Positions 56,318-64,000 of a stretch of 64,000 bases of DNA are shown here, piece after piece (positions within the stretch are counted from its first letter, which is position 1; each line of letters begins with the position of its first letter). A model generated the notes under the pieces. That model had not been told where the DNA came from. It worked only from the letters and a program-made list of their open reading frames with translations, and made no database searches. Position numbers and translations under genes: made by a program. Where the stretch lies: positions 682,001 to 746,000 of the forward strand of contig JAEPLS010000001.1 in NCBI GenBank assembly GCA_017644325.1, read 5' to 3'. Source of the DNA: Prochlorococcus marinus CUG1438. GTDB taxonomy: Bacteria > Cyanobacteriota > Cyanobacteriia > PCC-6307 > Cyanobiaceae.

Positions 56318-57424
56318 TTAACTTATTGGAATTAATTTTTCATTTTTATTATCCCAAATAATATATCTAAAGCAGTTTGGAAAATCTCTTAATTTTAAGA
56401 ACTTGGATTTTTGGAGCAAATGAATGTTTGCTTTATGACAAGCTCTTAAATTGTAATTTGGTATTCTCTCAGAGAGATGATGAATACTATGGAAGGATAT
56501 ATCTGCTAAAAACCAATTTAGCCAATTAGGAATATCTAAATTGCTACTTCCTAAAATCGCTGCATCGAAGACGTCCCAATTTTTTGTATTTTTAGCATAT
56601 GCATCTTCATAGTTATGTTGTACGAAAAAAACACATATTAAGATTGCAGCTGATAATGTTAATACCACGGAATAAAACGATAAGAAAAAAATTAACCCCA
56701 ACCATTTGCACATTAAAATCCAGCCAACTATTACGATTATGTTATTGATTATTAATTCAAATAGTTCATTAAAATTATCTCCATAATCAGAAAAAGGTGG
56801 TTTAACTCTTGAATTTATAGTTAAAAGGTTAGAAATTTCTTTGTTTTTTATTTTAATAAAAGTCTCTTCCAATATATCTTTAATTAAATTAAAAATAATA
56901 ATAATCAATCCTAATCTAGGTTTTAAAACTAAGTAAAAAAAACCGCCAGGGAAAAGCATCATCCAGTTTCGACTTGCTTTATAAAATATTTGCTCTCTTT
57001 GTGTAAGAGAATTATAATCTTCAAGACTTAAAACATCGATCGGACCTTTGTAAATCTCCCAATTCCCATTATTTCTATGATGAAATGAGTGATCAATTGA
57101 CCATGATTGTTGGGGAATTCCATTAACCAAGCCAAGTATAAATCCAAAAAAGCGGTTTAATTTCCTTTTTGTGAAAAGAGAATTATGGCCACAGTCATGC
57201 ATTAATGAGAATGTTCTTGAAGAGAATAGAGTTAGAAGAAAAATAATAGGTATTAGTAAAAATCCCTTTATCAATAGTGAAAAAGGTTGATTTATTATTT
57301 GGTAGACGATTAACCAAATAGAAATTATTGGTAAAAGGGTAGAAATAATTTGAAATAGAGCTCTAAAGTTATTTCTTTCAAGATATGGTTTGATTAAAAA
57401 ACTGCTTCTATTAACTTTGGACAT
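56318..57424 (-). CDS. Membrane fatty acid desaturase family protein
   Basis: The 368-residue protein has His boxes HDCGHNSLF, HSFHHRNNG and HSIHHLSERIPNYN plus four or more membrane helices. It differs from the DesA-like protein at 53561 in box sequence and shorter length. Either an acyl-lipid desaturase or a related di-iron membrane hydroxylase/desaturase is possible. Confidence 0.82.
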   Translation of the reverse strand: MSKVNRSSFLIKPYLERNNFRALFQIISTLLPIISIWLIVYQIINQPFSLLIKGFLLIPIIFLLTLFSSRTFSLMHDCGHNSLFTKRKLNRFFGFILGLVNGIPQQSWSIDHSFHHRNNGNWEIYKGPIDVLSLEDYNSLTQREQIFYKASRNWMMLFPGGFFYLVLKPRLGLIIIIFNLIKDILEETFIKIKNKEISNLLTINSRVKPPFSDYGDNFNELFELIINNIIVIVGWILMCKWLGLIFFLSFYSVVLTLSAAILICVFFVQHNYEDAYAKNTKNWDVFDAAILGSSNLDIPNWLNWFLADISFHSIHHLSERIPNYNLRACHKANIHLLQKSKFLKLRDFPNCFRYIIWDNKNEKLIPIS

Positions 57425-57507
57425 ATTTCTATGATTTATCTTATTAAAATAACATTTCTACATAGTATTGTTAATTTAGTAGATAATAAAAAATTTTGTT
57501 AATTATA

Positions 57508-57663
57508 CTAAAGAATAAATTCTTTAGACATAGTCCTCAATTGATCTAAATTTAATCTTTCTAAGTAATTTATAAAATCGCTATGATTCGTAGTTGATTC
57601 TGGGTCTTTACTATCGTAAAGAAGGCTACTAGAAATTAATTCAATAAGATGATCTTTATCCAT
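57508..57663 (-). CDS. Microprotein of the MDKxHLI family, 51 residues, member 2
   Basis: Paralogue of 30673-30828: same length, MDKDHLIELIS start and LNLDQLRTMSKEFIL end, different middle. Acidic, helical, unknown function. Confidence 0.7.
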   Translation of the reverse strand: MDKDHLIELISSSLLYDSKDPESTTNHSDFINYLERLNLDQLRTMSKEFIL

Positions 57664-57746
57664 AATTCTTTATAGACCATAATTCCTTATTAAAAAATTA
57701 AGGTCTTGAATTCGAGATCATTAAGTCATTTCTGTAAAAGTAATTT

Positions 57747-57965
57747 TTATAGATTTTTTAATTCTTGTTCTATTTTTTCTAATCTTTCATTTAATTCTTT
57801 TCGTTCCTTAATTAAGGCTTTTTTCTTTTCTGCAAGCTCTTTATTTAAAGGCGAATTAAAATATTTTTGATACGAAACAAAAAAAACTGCTATTGCTACA
57901 GCAATACCGAGAGCACCAATTATTAAAATTGGAGATGAAGGAAAGTCATAAAATGGAATAGACAA
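57747..57965 (-). CDS. Membrane-anchored coiled-coil protein, 72 residues
   Basis: One N-terminal helix (PILIIGALGIAVAIAVFFVS) followed by a charged coiled coil rich in Lys and Glu (KALIKERKELNERLEKIEQE). The topology suggests a small thylakoid or plasma-membrane scaffold. Unknown family. Confidence 0.68.
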   Translation of the reverse strand: MSIPFYDFPSSPILIIGALGIAVAIAVFFVSYQKYFNSPLNKELAEKKKALIKERKELNERLEKIEQELKNL

Positions 57966-58172
57966 TGTTATTTAGTAAAAATAAATTCTAACTATCTCAA
58001 AAACAAAAGAATGAGTAATAAATACTTATTATCTAAAAGTTTTTTAGGTACTTAATTTATTTGTGTTACTAAAAATAAATAAAATTTATATTTAATTAAT
58101 TCCTAAATAAGTAATTTTACAGCTGTCAAAAAAAGAATTAGTAATAATGATTAACCTAGTAAAGGTTTTTTC

Positions 58173-58490
58173 ATGAGTAACTTCATAAATAAAAAACATC
58201 ATAAAAATGAACCATGGTTTCAATGGTTAATCAGAGAACTTGATTCTATTGAAGCTTTTCAGGATTTCGACTCAGGAAAGAATCCAAGAGATGTTGCAGA
58301 GGAATTTATTTCTAGTAATAGTGATGCTATTGCAGAAGTTTTTGAGAATTTTGATGAAGGAGATAAAGATACGCTCGATCAATTTCTCAAATTAACCGAA
58401 TGCGAGATGCATGTGTTTAGAAATCTTGAAAAACAAATAGAGTTAAGAAATAAGGTAAGATTTGTAGATTTTAAAAAAAAGAAAAAATAA
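58173..58490 (+). CDS. Hypothetical protein, 105 residues
   Basis: Soluble acidic protein with a tryptophan-rich start (NEPWFQWLIRELDSI), KNPRDVAEEFISSNSDAIAEVF and a basic tail ending FKKKKK. Probably helical. Not recognised. Converges with the decayed DUF805 gene. Confidence 0.65.
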   Translation: MSNFINKKHHKNEPWFQWLIRELDSIEAFQDFDSGKNPRDVAEEFISSNSDAIAEVFENFDEGDKDTLDQFLKLTECEMHVFRNLEKQIELRNKVRFVDFKKKKK

Positions 58491-58504
58491 AAAAGTTAAT
58501 TTCT

Positions 58505-58835
58505 TTAAAAGCTTATTTTCCCATTACCAGTCTTTCTAAAGCCTAACCAGATGAACTACAAGATCCATCCGAAGATAGGTATTAAATTAATAAGGATCCA
58601 TTTCCAATCTTTTCCAAAGTTACTGATTCTTCTTATATCTAGCTATTTGTGGAATGATACAAACTACTCCATAAGCGTTGAAAACGAACGTCTTCAAAAA
58701 TATTGGCAAAGTTAATAAAGAAATTATTAGATTCGCTAATTGAACGAACCACCAGTCCTATTGTGATGTTAATCCTTTGAAGTCTGTAGCTTTAATCCAA
58801 AACTCTTAATATGCATTTCTAAAGTCATTAATCAT
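58505..58835 (-). pseudogene. DUF805 family pseudogene
   Basis: Reading from ATG 58835, the frame gives MINDFRNAY, stop, EFWIKATDFKGLTSQ, stop, DWWFVQLANLIISLL and CIIPQIA. A frameshift near 58640 then leads to DIRRISNFGKDWKWIL and IPIFGWIL, stop, FIWLGFRKTG. This is a DUF805 membrane protein with three in-frame stops and one shift, so it is dead. DUF805 proteins are common in Prochlorococcus islands. Confidence 0.78.
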
Positions 58836-58902
58836 TAACTAAAATTCAAAGAATTCAACACTACCAATTTAATTATCAGTTTATCAGAATGATATTTATT
58901 TA

Positions 58903-59067
58903 CTAAATAGGATCAAATAAATTCATGTCATTTGAATCTTGTTTTGGGCTCTCATCTTGATTTGGTAAGGAACAGAATCCGTTTTTACAAATCATATTTT
59001 CTTTTGCAATACTTGTATTCTCTGAGAATATATTTTTATCATTTTTATTTGAAGATTCTTTCAGCAT
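58903..59067 (-). CDS. Small polar protein, 54 residues
   Basis: ATG frame, Ser/Asn/Asp-rich and probably disordered, with two cysteines in MICKNGFCSLP. Unknown role. Confidence 0.52.
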   Translation of the reverse strand: MLKESSNKNDKNIFSENTSIAKENMICKNGFCSLPNQDESPKQDSNDMNLFDPI

Positions 59068-59141
59068 TTATATAAAATAAATCCAATATTAAATTGATAA
59101 CTCAATTTAATTTGAAAAGCAACAAAATTAATATTATTTAT

Positions 59142-59237
59142 TTACTTTTTTTGATTTGGTAAGTCTCTCCAAAATAGTGCCATTATGTAAATGAATAAAG
59201 ATATAGAACAAATATAAAGTAAAGAATTTAGATGCAT
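59142..59237 (-). CDS. Membrane microprotein, 31 residues
   Basis: One hydrophobic helix (LLYICSISLFIYIMALFW) and a polar tail RDLPNQKK. The size and plan resemble small photosystem-type subunits, but I cannot match it to one. Confidence 0.5.
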   Translation of the reverse strand: MHLNSLLYICSISLFIYIMALFWRDLPNQKK

Positions 59238-59485
59238 GTTTATTTATTAAAGTAATTACAAAGAGAAGGTCTTTCAGAAAAGTGATATCTATAGATTGTT
59301 AATTGTTTAACTTAGCAATCTCATAAATTCTAGTATTTATTTAAGTTTTTTATGCTTTTCCCAAAGGTTCGTAAGGAAAAGTTTTTGAAATTTAGGAATA
59401 TATCTTTTTAGTTAGTAAAACTTATAAAACTAAGAGTTCTGTAAAACAAATTACAATTTTATATTTTCAATGTTTTTTGTAATAT

Positions 59486-59626
59486 TCAAGATTTATCGTT
59501 CTTTATTTCTGTTAAAGCTTTTCTACCTTCTTTAATTGTTCTTAAGACAAGCCAGGATAGAGAAGAAATGATGAAAATGGTAAGTGTTATTAAGGAAATA
59601 AAAGTTGTATCAATAATTTTAGTCAA
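59486..59626 (-). CDS. Small membrane protein, 46 residues
   Basis: TTG-started frame with one helix (FISLITLTIFIISSLSWLVL) and a charged tail RTIKEGRKALTEIKNDKS. Unknown role; the start is uncertain. Confidence 0.52.
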   Translation of the reverse strand: MTKIIDTTFISLITLTIFIISSLSWLVLRTIKEGRKALTEIKNDKS

Positions 59627-59673
59627 TTTGCTGAAATTTTTTCTAAGCTTGAAATTTAAAATTCAAAAAATTT

Positions 59674-59856
59674 TTAAATGTTCGATCTAGAGTAAGCAGG
59701 TATAAGCATTCCACCATCTTGGTCGTCATTATTATCATCATCAAACCCACCACCAAGAAGTAATTCAATGATTACTAGTACAGCAATTGGGTAAAAACAC
59801 CATAATATTGCTGTTAGGGGACTTATTGAGGAATAAGCTGAGTACATTTCTGACAT
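59674..59856 (-). CDS. Membrane microprotein with acidic DDQDGG motif, 60 residues
   Basis: One helix (LTAILWCFYPIAVLVIIELLL) followed by DDDNNDDQDGGMLIPAYSR. The acidic motif and the following MLIPAY-type end are echoed in the protein at 60993-61127. An acidic patch on a one-helix protein could bind calcium or a basic partner; that is inference. Confidence 0.66.
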   Translation of the reverse strand: MSEMYSAYSSISPLTAILWCFYPIAVLVIIELLLGGGFDDDNNDDQDGGMLIPAYSRSNI

Positions 59857-60138
59857 ATGTTGATATTAATCTAAAGAAACAACAATTGTGGATCTTTTGG
59901 GTGGTGTTATTAACTATTTCTATAAATATTTTTAAAAACATTTCTCTTTCCCACTAATAGATCTTTGGAATGTATTGATATTTTTATTCTTCAATATGAT
60001 TTTAAATAACAATTTTCTTGAACTTATTGAGAAACTAATAATGACATAATGAATCGCATAACTGTTATTTTTTATACTTAACAATAATTGTACAATTTTG
60101 ATTCAAAAACTATTATTTATCTTGATTTTATAAATTCT

Positions 60139-60270
60139 ATGTTTTCTTTCACTTTTGATCCTTTGGCTGCGATATTTGGCATATCAGGAATAGTAGGCTT
60201 CTTTTTCTTCGTTTCTGCTGCTAAGGGAACTTCCAGTATCAATACAAAACCAAAAAAAGAATTAGATTAA
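60139..60270 (+). CDS. Small membrane protein, 43 residues
   Basis: Starts MFSFTFDPLAAIFGISGIVG with one helix and a basic tail TKPKKELD. An upstream in-frame TTG at 60088 is less likely. Unknown role. Confidence 0.6.
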   Translation: MFSFTFDPLAAIFGISGIVGFFFFVSAAKGTSSINTKPKKELD

Positions 60271-60336
60271 AGGTGTTACTTTCAGAAGACTAAGTTGAGA
60301 TTTTAAACCTAGTATTTTTAAAAGCCTTGTTAATTA

Positions 60337-60507
60337 TTACTTATTCCATTGTCTAGAAATAAACTCAAGAAAATCTTTTAGGTCCTCTTCTGGACAATTT
60401 GTTTGTTGTTGTAAGTCAATGCAAATTTGCTTAATATTTGCATAGGCTTTATTTACTATTTCGTTTTTTTTGATAACCTCAAAATATTCTTGATCAGTAA
60501 AAGGCAT
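60337..60507 (-). CDS. Small acidic helical protein, 56 residues
   Basis: Starts MPFTDQEYFEVIKKNEIVNK and contains two cysteines (QICIDLQQQTNCPEED). Soluble helices with a terminal SRQWNK. Unknown role. Confidence 0.62.
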   Translation of the reverse strand: MPFTDQEYFEVIKKNEIVNKAYANIKQICIDLQQQTNCPEEDLKDFLEFISRQWNK

Positions 60508-60599
60508 AATATTAGGTCCCCTTTTGAAAATTATTTATTAAATATATTTTATCTGCATTGACTTAACAATAAAAAAGTAAAAATCCTTTTTTTTGATAT

Positions 60600-60875
60600 T
60601 TAGCTACCCAACCGATAATGTTTTTTAATACTCTTGGTTATCTCCCACTCGCAGGAAAGTCCCGCTGGAAATTCAACAAGATCTCCAGCTTTAATCAAAT
60701 AAATATCACCTTTTTGGGTATTTATTCTCGCTTGGCCTTCAATAATTAAGCAAATTTCCTTATTATCATAATTCCATTGAAATTTGCTTGGTTCACATTC
60801 CCAAATAGGCCAACTTTTGATTCCATACTGAATTATTACGCTTGCGCTACAAGGGGAAGTGATTAGGACTTTCAC
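60600..60875 (-). CDS. Cupin domain protein (DUF861/EutQ-like)
   Basis: A 91-residue single cupin with KSWPIWECEPSKFQW, the short first motif EICLIIEGQARI and the second motif GDLVEFPAGLSCEW. The metal-site His residues of classic cupins are mostly absent, so it may bind ligand without metal. Unknown substrate. Confidence 0.8.
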   Translation of the reverse strand: MKVLITSPCSASVIIQYGIKSWPIWECEPSKFQWNYDNKEICLIIEGQARINTQKGDIYLIKAGDLVEFPAGLSCEWEITKSIKKHYRLGS

Positions 60876-60992
60876 GAAATAGTTTGAATATTTTTTTTAT
60901 TTTACAAATAAAGTAAATTTATATTTTCAAGAATTTGTATTTGTTTACTGTCTTTTATTTTTTTTGGTTTATCATAAAAAAAATTTAAATTT

Positions 60993-61127
60993 ATGGATGA
61001 ACTTTCTGTATTGTCAATTTCGTTATCTATAGCTTCTCTAGGGATATTTTTTTTATTTTTTGCGTCCAATGATGATGATGACCAAGATGGAGGTAAGTTG
61101 ATTAAATCATTCGAAAGAATTAATTAA
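60993..61127 (+). CDS. Membrane microprotein with acidic DDQDGG motif, 44 residues
   Basis: One helix (LSISLSIASLGIFFLFFAS) then NDDDDQDGGKLIKSFERIN. Shares helix-then-DDQDGG-x-LI with the 60-residue protein at 59674-59856. Unknown role. Confidence 0.62.
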   Translation: MDELSVLSISLSIASLGIFFLFFASNDDDDQDGGKLIKSFERIN

Positions 61128-61129
61128 TT

Positions 61130-61246
61130 TTAAGTAAATAGAAAATTTAATAAAGATTTATAACCTATAACGCCTGCATAAATGCAACTTAGAAAAATAA
61201 CATAAACCTCAAATGTACCAAGTCTTTTTTTCTTTAAAATTTTCAT
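61130..61246 (-). CDS. Membrane microprotein, 38 residues
   Basis: Basic start (MKILKKKRLGTFEVY) and one helix ending NFLFT. ATG 61246. Tail-to-tail with the 44-residue gene. Unknown role. Confidence 0.55.
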   Translation of the reverse strand: MKILKKKRLGTFEVYVIFLSCIYAGVIGYKSLLNFLFT

Positions 61247-61323
61247 AATTCTGAGTGTTTATAGGATAATTTTATTTAATCTAATTTCTATTAACATGAG
61301 TATTTTTTACATTAAATCTGAGA

Positions 61324-62196
61324 TTAAAGAATTATTAATGTCAAGCCAAACAATAAAAAACAAGTAAAAAATATTATTTTTTTGGTAATTTCTCTTTCCT
61401 CATTCTTTGCAAAGAATAAGGCAATTACTGGTGATGTACTTAATAAAGCCCACCCTATTCCTATGGGAAGGGTTTTAAAAACAACTTGTTGTAGCAATAT
61501 TCCTATATTGGTTCCAAAAAGTATTGAAAGCAAAAATCTTTTTTGTTGTTTTTTTTCAATGTTATTTAAGAAAAAATTAATATTAAATCTTTTTAGACTA
61601 ATCAAAAAAATTATTGCACCCAATAATCTTATCTCAGTTGTAAGGAAAGGAGATAAATTGCTTTGAAGGAAAACCATCCTTGAAAAAAGACCTCCAAGAA
61701 CTGCACATAAAACTGACAAAAAAGGAAAAGCAAAAATCTTAATGTTATTTTTTTCTGAGAAAGGTGCGTTTTCCTCTTTCAAATTATTACTTTTTTTGAG
61801 AATTATGAATAGCGAAATCGATACTATGATTATTCCAACCCATGATTTAGTTGTTAAATTTTCATTAATAAAAATTTCTCCTGACAAAGCAGCTATTAAG
61901 GGAGAGAGCGTTTCTATAGATAAAGTTTTTCTTGTGCCAATTGTTTGTAGTGACTTTAAATAGAAAGTATCACCTAAACCAATACCTATTATTCCACTTA
62001 TTAGTAAGATAAATATGTGTTTTAATTCTGATACAGAACCTAGATTAATAAAAGCAGGTATAAAAACTAAAAAAGCTATTATATTTTTTATTAAATTTAT
62101 ATCTATTGATTTATATATTTGAGTTTGCGAGCGCCAAATAAAGCACGCATAAGTCCAAGATGTAGCAGCTCCTAAAGCAGAAAGGATTCCAATCAA
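61324..62196 (-). CDS. EamA/DMT family transporter
   Basis: The 290-residue protein has ten predicted helices arranged as two EamA repeats, as in drug/metabolite transporters. IIGIGLGDTFYLKSLQTIGTRK is a typical first-repeat segment. The substrate cannot be told; relatives export amino acids or metabolites. Confidence 0.87.
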   Translation of the reverse strand: MIGILSALGAATSWTYACFIWRSQTQIYKSIDINLIKNIIAFLVFIPAFINLGSVSELKHIFILLISGIIGIGLGDTFYLKSLQTIGTRKTLSIETLSPLIAALSGEIFINENLTTKSWVGIIIVSISLFIILKKSNNLKEENAPFSEKNNIKIFAFPFLSVLCAVLGGLFSRMVFLQSNLSPFLTTEIRLLGAIIFLISLKRFNINFFLNNIEKKQQKRFLLSILFGTNIGILLQQVVFKTLPIGIGWALLSTSPVIALFFAKNEEREITKKIIFFTCFLLFGLTLIIL

Positions 62197-62217
62197 AACG
62201 AATAATTTTTTGAAATT

Positions 62218-62316
62218 TTATTTTATAAATTGAGTAAATACTAAAAAGGATACATAAACAAGAATTAAAATCCCAGGTAAGTACTGAATTAATGATTTGA
62301 AATTATTTTTTTTCAT
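62218..62316 (-). CDS. Membrane microprotein, 32 residues
   Basis: ATG 62316, seven bases after the next upstream gene. One helix (YLPGILILVYVSFLVFTQF) with a basic N-terminus. Probably co-transcribed with the 78-residue gene upstream. Confidence 0.55.
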   Translation of the reverse strand: MKKNNFKSLIQYLPGILILVYVSFLVFTQFIK

Positions 62317-62323
62317 ATTTACT

Positions 62324-62560
62324 TTAAATAGTTTTTTTATTACTAGGGTACAAACTCTCTAACTTCTTTCTTCTTTGAACTTTCGCATTAATTCTTTCTT
62401 CTTTTTCCTTTTTCTTGATCTCATCATTTATCTTATTTTGTCGATATCCAAACCAAAGTAGAACCCAAATAACAGAAGTTATTAAAAGAAGAGCAGTATA
62501 TTGACCAGTCATCGGAAAACTGGCCTCAGAATATTTAACGTAAGAAAATATTAAACTCAT
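62324..62560 (-). CDS. Small membrane protein, 78 residues
   Basis: One helix (TALLLITSVIWVLLWFGY) and a long Lys/Glu/Arg-rich cytoplasmic helix (KKKEKEERINAKVQRRKKLE). Unknown family; a membrane-anchored coiled coil of the type seen at 57747. Confidence 0.65.
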   Translation of the reverse strand: MSLIFSYVKYSEASFPMTGQYTALLLITSVIWVLLWFGYRQNKINDEIKKKEKEERINAKVQRRKKLESLYPSNKKTI

Positions 62561-62744
62561 TTAATCAAGTTAAAGCATAAAAATAGCGACTGCGTTGATT
62601 TTTTAGAAATTTAAAAATTAGTGAATTGCAACTATTTATTATGTAGTTTTAAAGTTTTTTATTTATTTTTTTATGGTTTTTGCAGTAATTTTTCTTTGTT
62701 ACTCCTTGCTATTATCAAATTGAAGCATATTAAATAATAAGTTT

Positions 62745-63977
62745 TTGGAACCTTTTGATTTAGCAGTTGTTGGAGGCGGTGCAGCCGGTTTTATGACAGC
62801 AATAACTGCTGCTGAAAATGGAGTAAAAAGAATAATAATTCTTGAAGGCACTTCAAAACTTATGGAGAAAGTAAGGATTAGTGGAGGGGGAAGATGTAAC
62901 GTCACTAATGCGACATGGATACCAAATGAACTAGTTGAGAATTACCCCAGAGGTGGAATTCAGCTCTTAGAATCATTTAATCGTTTTGCTCCTGGCGATG
63001 TTTATGATTGGTTTGAGAAAAAAGGGTTAAAATTAAAAATTGAGGAAGATTTAAGAGTATTCCCAGTGTCTAATTCTTCTTCAGATGTTATTGATTGTTT
63101 GAGAAAAAGTGCTTTATCAAAAAACGTAGAGATATTAACAAAATTTTTTGTAAAAGAAATTTCAAAAACTCCAGATAATATATTCAATATTTTTAGTATT
63201 AAAAAAGCAAAGGTAACTGCAAAAAATATTATTCTTTCAACTGGAGGTAATCCAAGCGGATATAAATTAGCTCAAAATCTTGGACACAACATTGTTAAAC
63301 CTGTACCATCGCTTTTTACTTTTTCTACAAAGGAAACTAATTTGGATGAATGTAGTGGGGTATCGATAAAGGGCATAGATATAGAAATTAAATTAAATAA
63401 TAAGAATTTTCAAAATAGAGGCGATTTACTAATAACGCATTGGGGTTTTAGTGGGCCAGCAGTATTAAAACTTTCGTCAATTGCAGCAAGGGAACTTTAT
63501 AACCAAAAATATAAATTTAATCTAATCATTAAATGGTCTGCTTTAAGTTATGAGGAGTTAAAAGAAAGAGTTAACTATTTAAGATTAAACAAAGGCAAGG
63601 TTAATCTAGTTAACAGCAGACCTGTTCCATTATTAACAAAAAGATTATGGATTTTTTTATTAAATAAAATAGGTATTGATAAAGAGAAAAAGTGGTCTGA
63701 CTTATTGGCGGATGAAAGAGAGAAAATGATAAATATTCTAATGAGGGACAAATATATAATTTCAGGGAAAGGACCATTTGGAGAGGAATTTGTTACTTCC
63801 GGAGGCGTAAAAATTAATGAGGTTAATTTTAAAAGTATGGAGAGCTTAATTTGTCCAGGTTTATTTTTTTCTGGAGAGGTTTTGGATGTTGATGGGATCA
63901 CTGGTGGATTTAATTTTCAACATTGTTGGACAAGTGGATGGATCGCTGGGATGGCAGTTTCAAAGTTAAATCAATAA
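62745..63977 (+). CDS. HI0933/BaiN-family FAD-dependent oxidoreductase
   Basis: The 410-residue flavoprotein has the dinucleotide-binding start FDLAVVGGGAAGFMTAITAAE, the family block VRISGGGRCNVTN, and the C-terminal FAD motif LDVDGITGGFNFQHCWTSG. These mark the HI0933 family of putative NAD(P)/FAD oxidoreductases. The substrate is unknown. It starts at TTG; no ATG is available near the N-terminal motif. Confidence 0.92.
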   Translation: MEPFDLAVVGGGAAGFMTAITAAENGVKRIIILEGTSKLMEKVRISGGGRCNVTNATWIPNELVENYPRGGIQLLESFNRFAPGDVYDWFEKKGLKLKIEEDLRVFPVSNSSSDVIDCLRKSALSKNVEILTKFFVKEISKTPDNIFNIFSIKKAKVTAKNIILSTGGNPSGYKLAQNLGHNIVKPVPSLFTFSTKETNLDECSGVSIKGIDIEIKLNNKNFQNRGDLLITHWGFSGPAVLKLSSIAARELYNQKYKFNLIIKWSALSYEELKERVNYLRLNKGKVNLVNSRPVPLLTKRLWIFLLNKIGIDKEKKWSDLLADEREKMINILMRDKYIISGKGPFGEEFVTSGGVKINEVNFKSMESLICPGLFFSGEVLDVDGITGGFNFQHCWTSGWIAGMAVSKLNQ

Positions 63978-64000
63978 TAAATTAATAAGTAATAAATCAG

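Overview
The window is chromosomal DNA of a marine picocyanobacterium, almost certainly a high-light Prochlorococcus. The evidence is very low GC, tightly packed genes with 1-8 base overlaps, the split cyanobacterial ATP synthase operons, the c-type cytochrome System II pair Ccs1/CcdA, PSRP-3/Ycf65, several short multicopy-type Hli proteins ending TGQIIPGxF, and many microproteins of 30-60 residues. I cannot name the strain from sequence alone.

Positions 1-27,034 are conserved core. ccs1 (cut by the left edge), ccdA and ftsW lie on the minus strand. The plus-strand operon atpI-atpB-atpE-atpF'-atpF-atpH-atpA-atpG continues into a 2Fe-2S ferredoxin, a 63-residue protein and a DUF3326 protein. 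A minus-strand block holds nadE and nadD (consecutive NAD steps, 4-base overlap), a DUF697 GTPase and a CNNM-type membrane protein. Next come pepP, a 52-residue protein and PSRP-3, then atpC/atpD on the minus strand facing groES-groEL. The core ends with secG, gpmI, pyrR, an Hsp70-like protein, rpoZ, DUF1818, DUF2811 and an EVE-domain protein.

Positions 27,035-35,290 are a variable region of microproteins and structured non-coding DNA. It holds a promoter plus pseudoknotted leader resembling the downstream-peptide (glutamine-II) riboswitch ahead of a DUF4278-like peptide, an RNA-like element with a terminator, a 20-unit hexapeptide repeat protein, a degenerate second copy of the EVE gene start, an hli gene, a glutamine amidotransferase-like gene, a LOG-family gene and an operon of Cys-rich microproteins. 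Positions 35,493-42,335 hold larger accessory genes: a sigma-70 region 4 / DnaB-C fusion, a secreted small protein, a zinc metallopeptidase, a 1275-residue TPR-CHAT protease-like protein and an Imm17-like membrane protein. Positions 42,477-45,600 are nearly gene-free but carry second copies of the leader-peptide cassette, the RNA-like element and a tRNA-like repeat, in the opposite order to the first set.

Positions 45,600-62,560 mix small membrane proteins and microproteins with DoxX, an LptF/LptG permease, a cluster of three hli genes, a DUF938 methyltransferase, two membrane desaturases, a decayed DUF805 gene, a cupin and an EamA transporter. The window closes with a HI0933-family flavoprotein. 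No rRNA, intact tRNA, integrase, transposase or CRISPR array was seen. The best candidates for new biology are the duplicated riboswitch-microprotein cassette, the duplicated attenuator-like RNA element, the Cys-motif microprotein family and the sigma4-DnaB fusion.
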